From positions 1,078,001-1,142,000 of the forward strand of contig JAPXFQ010002841.1 of the NCBI GenBank assembly GCA_028564705.1: a stretch of 64,000 nt of DNA, in the 5' to 3' direction. The notes under the pieces were generated by a model. The model did no database searches, had not been told where the DNA came from, and saw nothing but the letters and a program-made list of their open reading frames with translations. This document shows positions 1-50,640 of this stretch, one piece after another (the first letter of the stretch is position 1; the number at the start of each line of letters is the position of its first letter). The translations under genes and the position numbers were made by a program. The stretch is from Apricaphanius iberus. Lineage: Eukaryota; Chordata; Actinopteri; Cyprinodontiformes; Aphaniidae.

Positions 1-652
1 ATATACCTTTAATGTTATTCTTATTGTTGTCTAATAGTTTGTTATAATATCCTTTCCTCGCTGTTCTTAAGATATTTGTCAACTTGTTTTTATATTTCTT
101 ATACTTGCTTTCGGCCTCCTTGGTTCTTCGTCTGATAAATTCTCTGTAAAGTGTATTTTTCTTTTTACAGGAATTCTGTAGCCCTTTTGATATCCAAGGA
201 TGATCAGCATAATTTAGCTTTCTGTTAATGATTTTTACAGGACAGTTTTTATCATATAGTTTTTTAAATAAACTTAGAAATTCATCATATGCACTGTTTA
301 TGTCATCTTTATCATACACAGAACCCCAATTTTGTGACATTAAATCATTTTTGAGTGCTCCCACTGAATCTTCTGTTCTTAGCCTTCTGTATACAATGTT
401 ATGTTTAGGTAACTTAGTCTTATAGCCATTGTCATGTACTACGAAAACTGGCAAATGACCACTGATGTCACTAATGAGTAGTCCACTTTTTGTACTGTTT
501 ACAATATCGTTTGTGAATATATTGTCAATGAGAGTAGCACAGTGAGAAGTTATCCTGCTGGGTCTGGTAATTTTGGGATACGGATTCATACTATACATTG
601 TGTTTATGAAATCATCAGTCACTTTATATTTATTTGGGTTGATCTCATGCAT
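1..652 (-). mobile_element. Non-LTR retrotransposon (LINE) ORF2 fragment: end of endonuclease domain and linker
   Basis: Reading the minus strand from an ATG at 652-650, the frame is open for 217 codons and runs off the left edge. The first third resembles the C-terminal part of an APE-type endonuclease of a fish LINE: FINTMYS, then ITRPSRITSHCATLIDNIFTN, then ISGHLPVFVV, where SDHLP is usual and the D is G here. After that comes a Lys-rich, probably helical linker that would lead into the reverse transcriptase beyond the window. There are no stops or frameshifts, so the copy is young or the family was recently active. The endonuclease N-terminus is missing because the frame stops just upstream of 652, where the sequence changes orientation. 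The exact LINE clade is not certain. Confidence 0.75.
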
Positions 653-879
653 TGTTTAGCACAACAATGTTGGTGTGAGTGTATGTTGGTGTGAGTGTGT
701 GTTGGTGTGAATGTGGGCTTGTTTTGGGGTGTGGATATGTGCGGGAGGGGTGGGTCTTTTCTTTCCCTTGTTCTTAATGTTGTTGTTGCTTTTGTTTTTA
801 GCCTGTGTAAGGCACTTTGTGTTATTGTTTATGTATGAAAAGTGCCTTATAAATAAATTTGATTTGATTTGATTTGATA
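653..879 (+). mobile_element. LINE 3' untranslated end with TTTGA-repeat tail
   Basis: A GTGTGAGTGT-rich stretch is followed by the motif GTGCCTTATAAATAAATT and three to four copies of TTTGA. This is the usual form of a fish LINE 3' terminus on the + strand. It lies directly beside the oppositely oriented endonuclease segment at 1-652, which suggests one insertion with an inverted 5' part. The tail ends about 27 bp before the mgat5b exon at 907. Confidence 0.6.
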
Positions 880-906
880 GTTACAACACATCTGATATCT
901 GTACAG

Positions 907-41323
<40,417 letters not shown>

Positions 41324-43663
41324 CCAAAGCACGGCCCAATTTAGGGAGCTATTTTTCTTTTCTTTTATCTTACTGACAAACTTTCAAAAATATCTTAGTG
41401 GACAGCTTTAGAGAGGAAACTTTGAGTTGAAGGAGGTGTAATCCATAAATAGCAACTTGGCTCACTAACCACTGTCCATGGACTTGCTGCTAAGTTTTTT
41501 GTCAACCTCAGGGAATTGCATGATTGTATCTTTGAATTTAATGCTTTCGAAGATTCACCGTTATTAAGTATGACCACAGGGGAAATGATAAATTATCTGT
41601 AACCTCACAGATGACTTCATACAGAAATCATCAGCAATCCATTAATGTCTTTTTATCTTTTTGAGAACTGTAAATGTGTTTATGTGTAACCTCACTGTAT
41701 CATCATGAGGAATGGTTTTGTGTACAGATGCACCCAAAGATGTAATCATTTAGAGATCTACTATTTTACATGTGCTGTGGAAAATATATTTGTAAATACA
41801 ATACGTGTTGTTTAATGAAACAGATGAGCCCAATTTCTTGCAGCTTGTACATGTTTTTAAAACCCTCAGGGCTACTGCTACCAAACCTAAACTGAAGAGA
41901 AACCTAAAAAACATTTAAAAGAAGGTTGCCGCCAAACATTGAATTACTAAATCACTAATGTCGTCACCACAAGTTATATTCTGGCAGAACCATTCCATTC
42001 ATACATAGTCTTCCTAACTTTATGGTGAAAGAGCTGGAGGTATATCCATCACAAGTAACATAAGCTTTTGTTTGCAACATTGCTAACGCTTTGCTGCTAT
42101 GTTAGCTCCAATGATGGGGAACACCCAGCATCACTTAGAGCTTTACAGATTTTGCTTAGTTGGACAACTGGAGCCGACGCCAGAGGAAATACTCGCATCA
42201 TTTGATGTCACATTAGTTTTTCTCTGCATATCCATGTCACACATTTTGAATACCAGAAATCAAAAGTGATGACACCAATAATGAAAGTCATTAAGAACTG
42301 CTCAGTCAGAGAACTGCAACCATAATGGTGTTATTAGTGCCATTGTAGGGTCAGGAATTAAAAAGTTTTTAACTGTAAAAGAGAAATATTTAAATCTACT
42401 GATCTTCTGAAGCACTGTAGTTCATCCAGTAGATGCTGGTTCTTAACATGTTTTGGGGGGTTTATTTCAAATTCAAAAATACTTTACTCTCATTGGAGAA
42501 TTTAATTGTAAATAATGTTGCACATTTTCTGTTGCACAGGTGTTGTGTATGCTGATGGCAGGACGAATCTCATTTAGTGGTCAGTTCTGTAGCAATTCTG
42601 AAGAAGTCTCTCACTGAAGATATTCTGTTTTTTTATGACAGTGTGATTAATATGCTAATATTAAATGAGTTTTACTAAGCAATGAGTGAGTTTTGTTCTA
42701 ATCAAGTTTAGGAAAAATCTCTAATTATTGTGTGCAAAAGTATATTTCAATGCTGAGCCATGAGTAACATGGATTATATTAGGTGTCAGCAGTGGAAAGA
42801 CTATATTTTATTGCCAAGTTCCCATCTATGTCTGTCAACAGATGGTGTTCTGATACTTAGTCTTGGCAGCTGAAAACACAGAGCCATTTTATGCATAAAC
42901 GCAGAACGCTTTTCCCTTTAAATACAGCTTTTCTAATTCTGTCAACTGCAGCATGACCTTAGCTTCCAGTGACCTTTAACCATGTGTTTGAGAAGAGAAG
43001 CCTTTATTACATTTCTTTTAGAACTGCATAAATAATACAGTAAGTCTTTACAGCCAAAATGTAGAAAGTACATTAAAATAGATCAAAAAAGGTATATTCA
43101 AAACATGAAAGAAATAGAATGAACAAAACAAAATCAGTGTCTTGCAGTAATATGAATGTTTCTGAATCTTTTGAAACTTTGAAATTGGGCATGTTCTCGA
43201 GTCTCAAAACCACATGTTAGTTTATATAAGTTTGGGGACGTTGTGAAATAATGTTGTAAAGAGAAACTCAGTCAGTACCTCTGGGAAGTGTCCTGGGAGA
43301 GAGAGTTGTATAGTGCGGTTTTCAGTAGCGGGAGGCTCCCAGGCAGTGAAAGCTCCAAAAAGGTTGGTGTGCCACCAAAACGTTTAGAAAATACCCTTTT
43401 AGAGTATAAAGCTCATAGAATCTGTCTTTAAGAATTATATACAAAAAATATTATCTTTGCTTCTCACCATGGACAGAGGGCAGCTGTGTCAAAACCTGCA
43501 TGCTATAATATACGGTGTTGTATAATATATATAAATATATGGTGTTGTCATGGAGGGAACCATGATGTCAGTTTTTATTTCAAAACCTGTTACTGTAGAA
43601 TTTTGTCTCTGCAGCCCAGATTTAGAGCTGGTAGCATATCATGACACTATATTCTTAACTTCT
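41324..43663 (+). other. mgat5b 3' UTR and start of intergenic DNA
   Basis: The 3' UTR begins after the TGA at 41321-41323. No canonical AATAAA lies in the first 1.3 kb. The first plausible signal is ATTAAA at 42660-42665, followed by a GT-rich stretch, so the transcript end is uncertain. No coding sequence or named repeat is seen here. Confidence 0.5.
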
Positions 43664-43705
43664 TGTGGGCAGTATAAGGCACAGGTGTACCTTATACTGC
43701 CCACA
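43664..43705. repeat. Perfect 16-bp inverted repeat, 10-nt loop
   Basis: TGTGGGCAGTATAAGG at 43664-43679 and its exact complement CCTTATACTGCCCACA at 43690-43705. The right arm is true Tc1 sequence (compare 46172-46190). The left arm is a folded-back copy in place of the missing outer end. Confidence 0.9.
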
Positions 43706-44301
43706 ATAAATGGCCACCCTGGAATGTGCAGTTTTTTGCTTTATTGGCGGTTTGGGGACTAAGAACCGGTAAGTATCTGCTGTGACAACCATTTGCCTCA
43801 TGCACTGCAACACATCTTCTTCGCATAGAGTTTATCAGATTGTCAGTTTTGGCCTGTGGAATGTTGGTCCACCCCTCTTCAATGGCTGTGCGAAGTTGTT
43901 AGATATTAGTGGGAACTGGTACAGGCTGTCGTATACGCCGGTCAAGCACATCCCAAACATGCTCAATGGGTGACATGTCCGGTGAGTATGCTGGCCATGC
44001 AGGAACTGAGACATTTTCAGCTTCCAAGAATTGTGTACAGATGGGGCCGTGCATTATCTTGCTGAAACATGAGGTGATGTTCATGAATGTATGGCACAAC
44101 AATGGGCCTCAGGATCTCATCATGGTATCTCTGTGGATTCAAAATGCCATCAATAAAATGCACCTGTGTTCTTCGTTCATAACAGATGTCTGCCCATACC
44201 ATAACCCCACCACCACCATGGGCCACTCGATCCACAACATTGACATCAGCAAAGTGCTCACCCACACGACGCCACACACGCTGTCTGCCATCTGCCCTGA
44301 A

Positions 44302-45673
44302 CAGTGTTGTGCTTGAACGTGTTCAATGAACGACGTTCACTGAACACGTTCATATTTTCGGTGAACGTTGAACTAAACGAATCACTTTTCAAACAATGAA
44401 CTTGAGCGAGAGCGGCGTTCCGTCTGCCAGGACTGAGCGCGTGCGCAGTTCACGTTCACGCTCATTTGAAGTCAGGTTTTACGACACTGTTTATGGCAAA
44501 CAAACACCTAGATACCGGTCCAGCATGGCGAGTGCTAGTACTAGTTCACGTGATACAGACTTAGCTGTTACTGAAGCCAGTTTTGAACAGCACTTGGCAG
44601 AGTTTTATGTACAAACAAATGAAGACGCAGACGGAAAAAAACTTACATTTTTGTGCAAACTGTGCCCACCGGGACTAAACAAACAAGTACGTACGTCAGC
44701 CACATCGAGCTCAAATTTGAAGCGACACATCGAGTTAAAGCATCCGAGCTATCTTGCCAAATATCTGCGACTAAATGATGAACGCAAGAAATCATTAACG
44801 AAGAGAGGACTGCCGCCGCCGAGCACACCAACCCAAGTTAAGCTCACTTTATTTATTTATTTATTAGCTGGTCCAGTATTTCGCAATGAGCAGAGGTAGC
44901 TCATCTTAAGTTAGGTTGTTCAGCTGCTAGCTGTTCATTTTCTTTAGACAAATATGATCAGGAAGATTTTTTTTTTTACTATTATAAATTAATATAAATG
45001 GCATTTTCATTCTTTACACACTGTTTATTTCCTTTTGAGGGTGTGAAAATGTGTTGGTTGAGTATTGCACATTGAGCAGAGTAAGCCCAAGTTAAATTTA
45101 CATTACAGTACATCACTAATTTTGTCTGGTTTACATAGTTACTGCCGTTCAGAATATGCAGGATTTTTGTCAGTGGACAGATCTTTTTCCCATGAACCTA
45201 AATGTACCTTTCAAGTTTTTGAAGTCCTGGGTAATTTGGTTCATGCTGGCTAAATAAAGGTTTCACTGAACATACAGTATACCTTGACTGCACCTTGCAT
45301 TTTCCAAGTTCTACATATTTTCCTGATCACACATTATTTAAGGGGTAAATATATTCCTTATCTCAATATTTTTTCTCTCCTGGCTATAGGCTAATAGTTG
45401 TCACTTGTCTCTGATGCTTTATTGGTACAATAATTTTGATTAGTTTTGAATAGGCAGTGATTTGCAGCTGGTGATGGATGGTAAAGACATTCTATTGAGT
45501 AAGATTGTGGCTTATTTAAAAAAAACAAATGAACATGAACTAGTTCATTTTTAGAAATGTGAACTTAGTTCATTTCTTTAAAAAATGAACTATGAACATG
45601 AACTAATTCATTATTATCTGTGTGAACTGAACTTTGAGCTAGTTCTGTTTAAGTATGAACTGGCACAACACTG
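44302..45673 (+). mobile_element. hAT element nested in the Tc1-like transposon, 1372 bp, perfect 8-bp duplication
   Basis: Termini CAGTGTTGTGC and GCACAACACTG are perfect 11-bp inverted repeats, flanked by GCCCTGAA at 44294-44301 and 45674-45681. Removing the element rejoins the Tc1 transposase. About ten GAAC/GTTC motifs crowd the first 100 bp and a similar number the last 140 bp, as expected for transposase-binding subterminal repeats. Inside is one BED zinc-finger ORF (44396-44899). The catalytic RNase-H and dimerisation parts of the transposase are missing, so it is an internal-deletion derivative. Confidence 0.88.
44396..44899 (+). CDS. BED-type zinc-finger ORF, N-terminus of a hAT transposase (167 aa)
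   Basis: The ORF begins about 95 bp inside the nested hAT element. Residues 1-45 are Arg/Ser-rich. From about residue 46 (MASASTSSRDT) it looks like a normal hAT transposase start, with a second possible Met there. A BED finger follows at about residues 68-118: FLCKLC (C-x2-C), a Thr/Ser/Lys loop, then NLKRHIELKH (H-x4-H). After TPTQVKLT the sequence becomes hydrophobic and unrelated, showing the deletion join. The likely role by family knowledge is DNA binding to the element's own ends. Without the catalytic domain it could at most bind. Whether it is expressed is unknown; there is no host-gene evidence. Confidence 0.6.
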   Translation: MNLSESGVPSARTERVRSSRSRSFEVRFYDTVYGKQTPRYRSSMASASTSSRDTDLAVTEASFEQHLAEFYVQTNEDADGKKLTFLCKLCPPGLNKQVRTSATSSSNLKRHIELKHPSYLAKYLRLNDERKKSLTKRGLPPPSTPTQVKLTLFIYLLAGPVFRNEQR

Positions 45674-46432
45674 GCCCTGAACAATGTAAACCGAGATTCA
45701 TCCGTGAACACCTCTCCAACGTGCCAGACGCCATCGAATGTGAGCATTTGCCCACTCAAGTCTGTTACGGCGACGAGCTGGAGTCAGGTCAAGACCCCGA
45801 TGAGGATGACGAGCATGCAGTTGAGCTTCCCTGAGACGGTTTCTGACAGTTTGTGCAGAAATTGTTTGGTTATGCAAACCAATTGTTTCAGCAGCTGTCT
45901 GAGACAATCATGGAGGTGAACCTGCTGGATGTGGAGGTCCTGGGCTGGTGTGGTTACATGTGGTCTGCGGTTGTGAGGCCGGTTGGATGTACTGCCATAT
46001 TCTCTGAAACGCCTTTGGATACGGCTTATGGTGGAGAAATGAACATTGAATGCACTAGCAACACATCTAGTTGACATTCCTGCTGTCAGCATGCCAATTG
46101 CACGCTCCCTCAATGCTTGTGGCATCTGTGGCATTTTACTGTTAGACAAAACTGCTCATTCCAGTGTGGCCTTTTATTGTGGGCAGTATAAGGTACACCT
46201 GTGCACTAATCGTGATGTCAGATCAGCATCTTGATGTGGCACACCTGTGAGGTGGGATGGATTATCTCAGCAAAGCAGAAGTGCTCACTATCACACATTT
46301 AGACTGATTTGTGAACAATGTTTGAGAGAAATGGTAATATTGTGTATCCGGGATGAATTTTAGATCTTTAAGTCCATCTCATGAAAAATGGGAGCAGAAA
46401 CAAAGGTGTTGCGTTTATATTTTTGTTGAGTG

Positions 46433-46528
<96 letters not shown>

Positions 46529-46560
46529 CGGACAGACGGACGGACGGACAGACAGACAGA
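46433..46560. repeat. (GATA)n microsatellite passing into GACG/GACA repeats
   Basis: About 24 GATA units from 46434 to 46528, then GACG and GACA units to 46560. It starts exactly at the terminal GTGTA of the Tc1-like element. Confidence 0.95.
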
Positions 46561-47387
46561 CTACTAAGTCCCAGCTTATAGGAACCACATGATGGGTTTC
46601 TGTCAAGAGAACTGCAGTCTTTGAAGCAGAGGGGAGCTCTCTGAATGTATCATTTATATAGAAATTGGTGGGGACCAAGGACACAGCTCTGTTGTACAGT
46701 GTTGATAATTCACACATTGAATGCCTGAATACCCAACAAACAGATGTCAATAGACTTTAGTGAACAGTGTGGTGGGTGAGCTGTGTTCAAACATAATTTG
46801 GACAAATATTCCCCTCCCATAGTTGATGGGAGACTTTTGATGATTCTTTTATAATATTGTGATAGAATGTTCTATTAAAATATTTGATTGATCATCAAGA
46901 AAAGCTATCCATTGGTGGGGGAGGTCAAACTTTCAAGTTAACTTTGCCTCTTACAACAGGCCTGCATTCCTACTTGTTTAGGGGTGTCCCTAAATAGTCA
47001 GAGATTCGATACATTGATATGCGGAGCCTGATTCGACCACCAATCTCAAGGTCAAAATGTTGCAGGTGAAACGAGCATCCTACCATTAGTTTGAAATATG
47101 GGGGTGTTCAATGTCTAATTGCACACAGAACTACTGGTTTTGTACAGTTTTTTGAAGTTATATACACTGTACAGCCTGTAATAATGATAATGCTGTAAAA
47201 ACAAATGTGAAAAGAAGGAAGTGTTCAATAAATAGTTTTAATGTATGTGTGAATAAATCCAACCACCTGTGACAGACAACTAGTATCTTGGCAACAGGAA
47301 TTACTTAACAATGTTCCCCTTGCAACTGATGCCATTGTTGCCTGTTCAGAGCGGAGAAAATGTAACTTTAATTTATAGCTCAGAGTC
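46561..47387. other. Intergenic stretch, no gene seen
   Basis: Mixed-composition DNA between the microsatellite and the Rex1-type LINE. A phrase ATGCCTGAATACCCAA near 46720 also occurs near 33442, hinting at an unclassified repeat. Confidence 0.6.
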
Positions 47388-48910
47388 TGTGACTTTGAGG
47401 CTGGACTACAGTAATTCCTTATTATCAGGAAGTCCACAAAATGCAATCAAAAGCCTTCAGTTAATCCAAAATGCAGCAGCAAGAGTTCCGATGAATATTA
47501 AAAAGAGAGATCACATTTCTCCTGTTTTGGCTTCTCTCCATTGGCTCCCTGTTAAATCCACAATAGAGTTTAAGATCCTCCTCCTTACGTATAAAGCCCT
47601 TAATAATCAAGCTCCTTCGCACATCAGAGATCTGATTGTTCCATATGATCCTAACAGAGCACTACGTTCTCAAAATGCAGGTCTACTGGTAGTTCCTAGG
47701 ATTTCAAAAAGTAGAATAGGAGGCACATCTTTTAGTCATCAGGCTCCTCTCCTGTGGAACCAGCTCCCAGTTTTAGTTTGTGAGGCAGATACTCTGTCTG
47801 TTTTTAAGACTAGGCTTAAAACCTTCCTTTTTGATAAAGCTTATAGTTATTTATATAGACACTAGACCTTATAATCCCTCTCTGATTTCTAACAGTAATG
47901 TATTAATTTACCAGAATAAAATGATTAGAGAATTGAACAAAGGTTGAATCAGGAATCAGGACAGAAAAAGATTTACACCAGGTTTTAAGGCTAGATAGTG
48001 AAGGACAAAGATAAGGCCATAGTCTTCGGAAGAGTGGGCCTTTATCTACTCCAGTTATATCACTTACCAATAATATTATCTCTCTGATACATAAATTCTG
48101 GAGAGGGTGTAGTCCTATGAGCAAGGAGAGATGCATAAGCACTACAATACTTACCCACTTACCTCCTTCTTTCCTCCTGGATTTCCAGGCAGGGAGTAGA
48201 GGGAGATGGAGCGTTCAGCCCGATCCGGCGAGGGGAGGATGCAGTCCGGCCCGGCAGCCCTCCTCAACTCCATCTCCCTCACACCGTACATTGCTAATAG
48301 ACTTAAAAATTTGGAAATAAAAGTATCCTTTTTCAGACTCAACTGACCCTATCACACCTTCTAATGTTCTTTTCTACTACTCTCCAGATATTTTTTCTGA
48401 TGTTAATGCGATTGTTAACCCAGTTTTCTCTGTGTTTTTCTCCCCATAGAAGCTCTACCTGGTCTAGAACCCTGCTCAGCTATAATGCCCCCTGCTGGAT
48501 TGGGAGCGTTGGTTCAGATGATGCTCAAAGTCACTGAGCATCCTCCATCTCTTCTCTGTCTTCTCAGACCCTCAGACGGTAATGGCAGATGACCGCTTGT
48601 ACTAGGCCAGGGTTCTGCCAGAGGTTTCTTCCTGTTAAAAGGGAGTTTTTCCTCTCCACTGTCGCTACATGCTTGCTCAGTATGAGGGTCTGCTGAGGAA
48701 TTGCTGTGGTTGGAGTCTGCATGATCCGGGCACAACCTCACGCCAATGACTCAACGCAATCTGCTGGGATTCCTTACATAGAAAACTTAACTGATTGGAA
48801 AGTTTGTATAATTATGTTGAGGAAACCTTTGTTGTAAAGTGCCTTGAGATGACATCTGTTGTGAAGTGGCGCTATATAAATAAAAGTGAATTGAATTGAA
48901 TTGAATTGAA
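47388..48910 (+). mobile_element. 5'-truncated Rex1-type LINE: RT C-terminus, 3' UTR and GAATT tail
   Basis: The frame within 47311-47865 encodes RLDYSNSLLSGSPQNAIKSL, then QLIQNAAARV, DHISPVLASLHWLPV, FKILLLTYKALNNQAPSHIR, and ends in VFKTRLKTFLFDKAYSYL. These are the C-terminal blocks of fish Rex1/CR1-group reverse transcriptases. A long 3' UTR follows, with GGTTTCTTCCTGTTAAAAGG near 48625. The element closes with GTGCCTTGAGATGACATC, GGCGCTATATAAATAAA and four GAATT units near 48885-48910. The catalytic RT part is missing, so the copy is dead on arrival. Confidence 0.8.
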
Positions 48911-50234
48911 TAAGGATGATTCAGTCTCTGTTGGAGTTTTAACATATTTATTTCAACGGTAGGGAGCAAACAGTTCCCCACTTCAATGTAGCGTCTCTGC
49001 CTCTCTCCTGCCTGCTGTTGCCTTTTTGAGTGTGTGTTATATCAGAGTCCCATAACCAAAACAATGATAAGGGAGTCCTCCAGTTACATCAGTGTAGGTC
49101 AAATGTCCATGCTTCACCAGCATTCTGGAATATTCCCTGGTTTAACTAATAATTACTAATCACTAAACAGAGCAAATCTTGAAATAATTCTTCCACTGCA
49201 CTACCTAGTATCATACCCATTAGAACCCATTTACACACAGATAGATCATTGGACCATTGGTGGGCTATAGAAAGATTTGACAATTCTGATACAAATGTGT
49301 AAATCCCTAGTTGGGGACACCCCTGGTCGAGCTAAGTTTTCTAGTACCAGAATTATAGTTCCTGTTTTCAATCTTTGAAGAACAACTTAAAAGGTTAAAA
49401 AATGTTAAAAATGTACACCAAGGTTAATTGTTTTGGTCATCACGATGCATTCAAGTTTTTCATTCTTGCTTTGTTAATGCGGGCCTCATGAAACTATTAG
49501 AAGTTTAATGCATAAAACTATTTAAATCACCTTTCAAATAGGCAATATAATGTTCCAAGAATGGCTGCAGTGTCACAAAAGTCATTATCATGTAAGCTGC
49601 TGCTCCACTGACGCTGAAACCATTCAGTAAGATAAGAGGATTTTAATGAGACATCCTCGAAAGACAGAGCTGGAATTTGCCTGTTTTTTTTTCTTCCTTT
49701 AATGACAGTGCAAGTGTCTTTTTGACTGATGTTAAGGACCATTTCACAATATGCCTATTTCACTCTACAGTTTATAATCTCTTAGCTAATATTAAATTTT
49801 CTCCTGATCCTCAGAAACCAATAGCAGAAAAACACGTGTGGCAGCAGTCAATAGAAAGGCTTTTAATATTTAAAGGCTTAAAGGTGAGGATATGGGGGAT
49901 TAAGAAAAACTTTGAGATTAAATTTTTAAAATATGAATAACCATATTATTGTATTCCACCTGGAAAGTGCATTCCAATTCAAAATAAAATGAAAAGGTTG
50001 GAAGATAGAGTATGACTGATTGAGTGATCGATCGATAGGGTTGCTTCATAAAAGCATATTTAAACGGAGTCTTCTGTGGATATTGCATGCTTAAAATTAT
50101 AACTAGTCTGGCATTTAGCTCAGTTGTGATGTGTTGTTGGAGAGGGGCATTGGCGAGGATGATGCTCCCAGTAACTGAATGTTCTTCGTGTCCTGTGATA
50201 AAAAAATTACTTTAACATAGAAAGTACTCCTACA
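48911..50234. other. Intergenic stretch, no gene seen
   Basis: No recognisable transposon end or coding block. The open frames at 49527-49940 are short, lie on both strands and match nothing known to me. Confidence 0.6.
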
Positions 50235-50640
50235 TCAGTTCTTCTGTTCTTTTTTCTGTATCTGCTCTGTCTTCTCAAAGCCACATTTGATCATGGCAGA
50301 AAGCTGCTCATACTGAGCCAGGTTTCGCTGGAGGTTTATTCCTGTTAAGGGGAGTCCGATGTCTCTATATGCAGGCTCAGTATGAGGGACTGTTGTAAAG
50401 TCAACAACACAATACAGACAACACTGTAGTGTTCCTAAAGGTTTTTCCAGGAGGAGGGAATGCTGCAAGTCAAAGACTTGATACCATCTGCTGTGTTTCA
50501 ATTCAGAGAAAAAATCTTTAGACTGACTGAAATAAGGAACTGAAGGGTTCATTGGAATGTATGCAAGATTGAATTGAAATGACTTCACTTGTGAAGTGCC
50601 TTGCCGTGAATTGGCACTATATAAATTGACTTAATGGAAA
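50235..50640 (+). mobile_element. Rex1-type LINE 3' UTR fragment
   Basis: CTCTGTCTTCTCAAAGCC, GAGGTTTATTCCTGTTAAGG, CTCAGTATGAGGGACTG and GTGCCTTGCCGTGAATTGGC follow the same order as the 3' UTR at 48550-48890. It is diverged and has no repeat tail. Confidence 0.55.

Larger units (their letters stand above)
43664..46435 (-). mobile_element. Tc1-like transposon (family B) split by a nested hAT element
   Basis: The element's 5' end is at the right: CATCTCATGAAAAATGGGAG leading to TTTTTGTTGAGTGTA at 46435. On the minus strand the transposase starts near 46149 or 46134 (MPQMPQALRERAIGMLTAGM, STRCVASAFNVHFSTISRIQ, GSTSNRPHNRRP). After the hAT insertion it resumes with RVGEHFADVNVVDRVAHGGG, QQDNARPHL and YSPDMSPIEHVWDVLDRRIR, ending near 43757. 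D-D-E family catalytic blocks are visible but frameshifts break the frame. The 3' terminus is truncated and ends in a perfect hairpin at 43664-43705. Confidence 0.85.

Noticed and set aside
44017..44316. + strand frames over the Tc1 transposase (43909-44316)
   Set aside because: Antisense shadow of the minus-strand transposase.
46415..46750. 111-codon minus-strand frame with SIYL repeats
   Set aside because: Translation of the GATA microsatellite.
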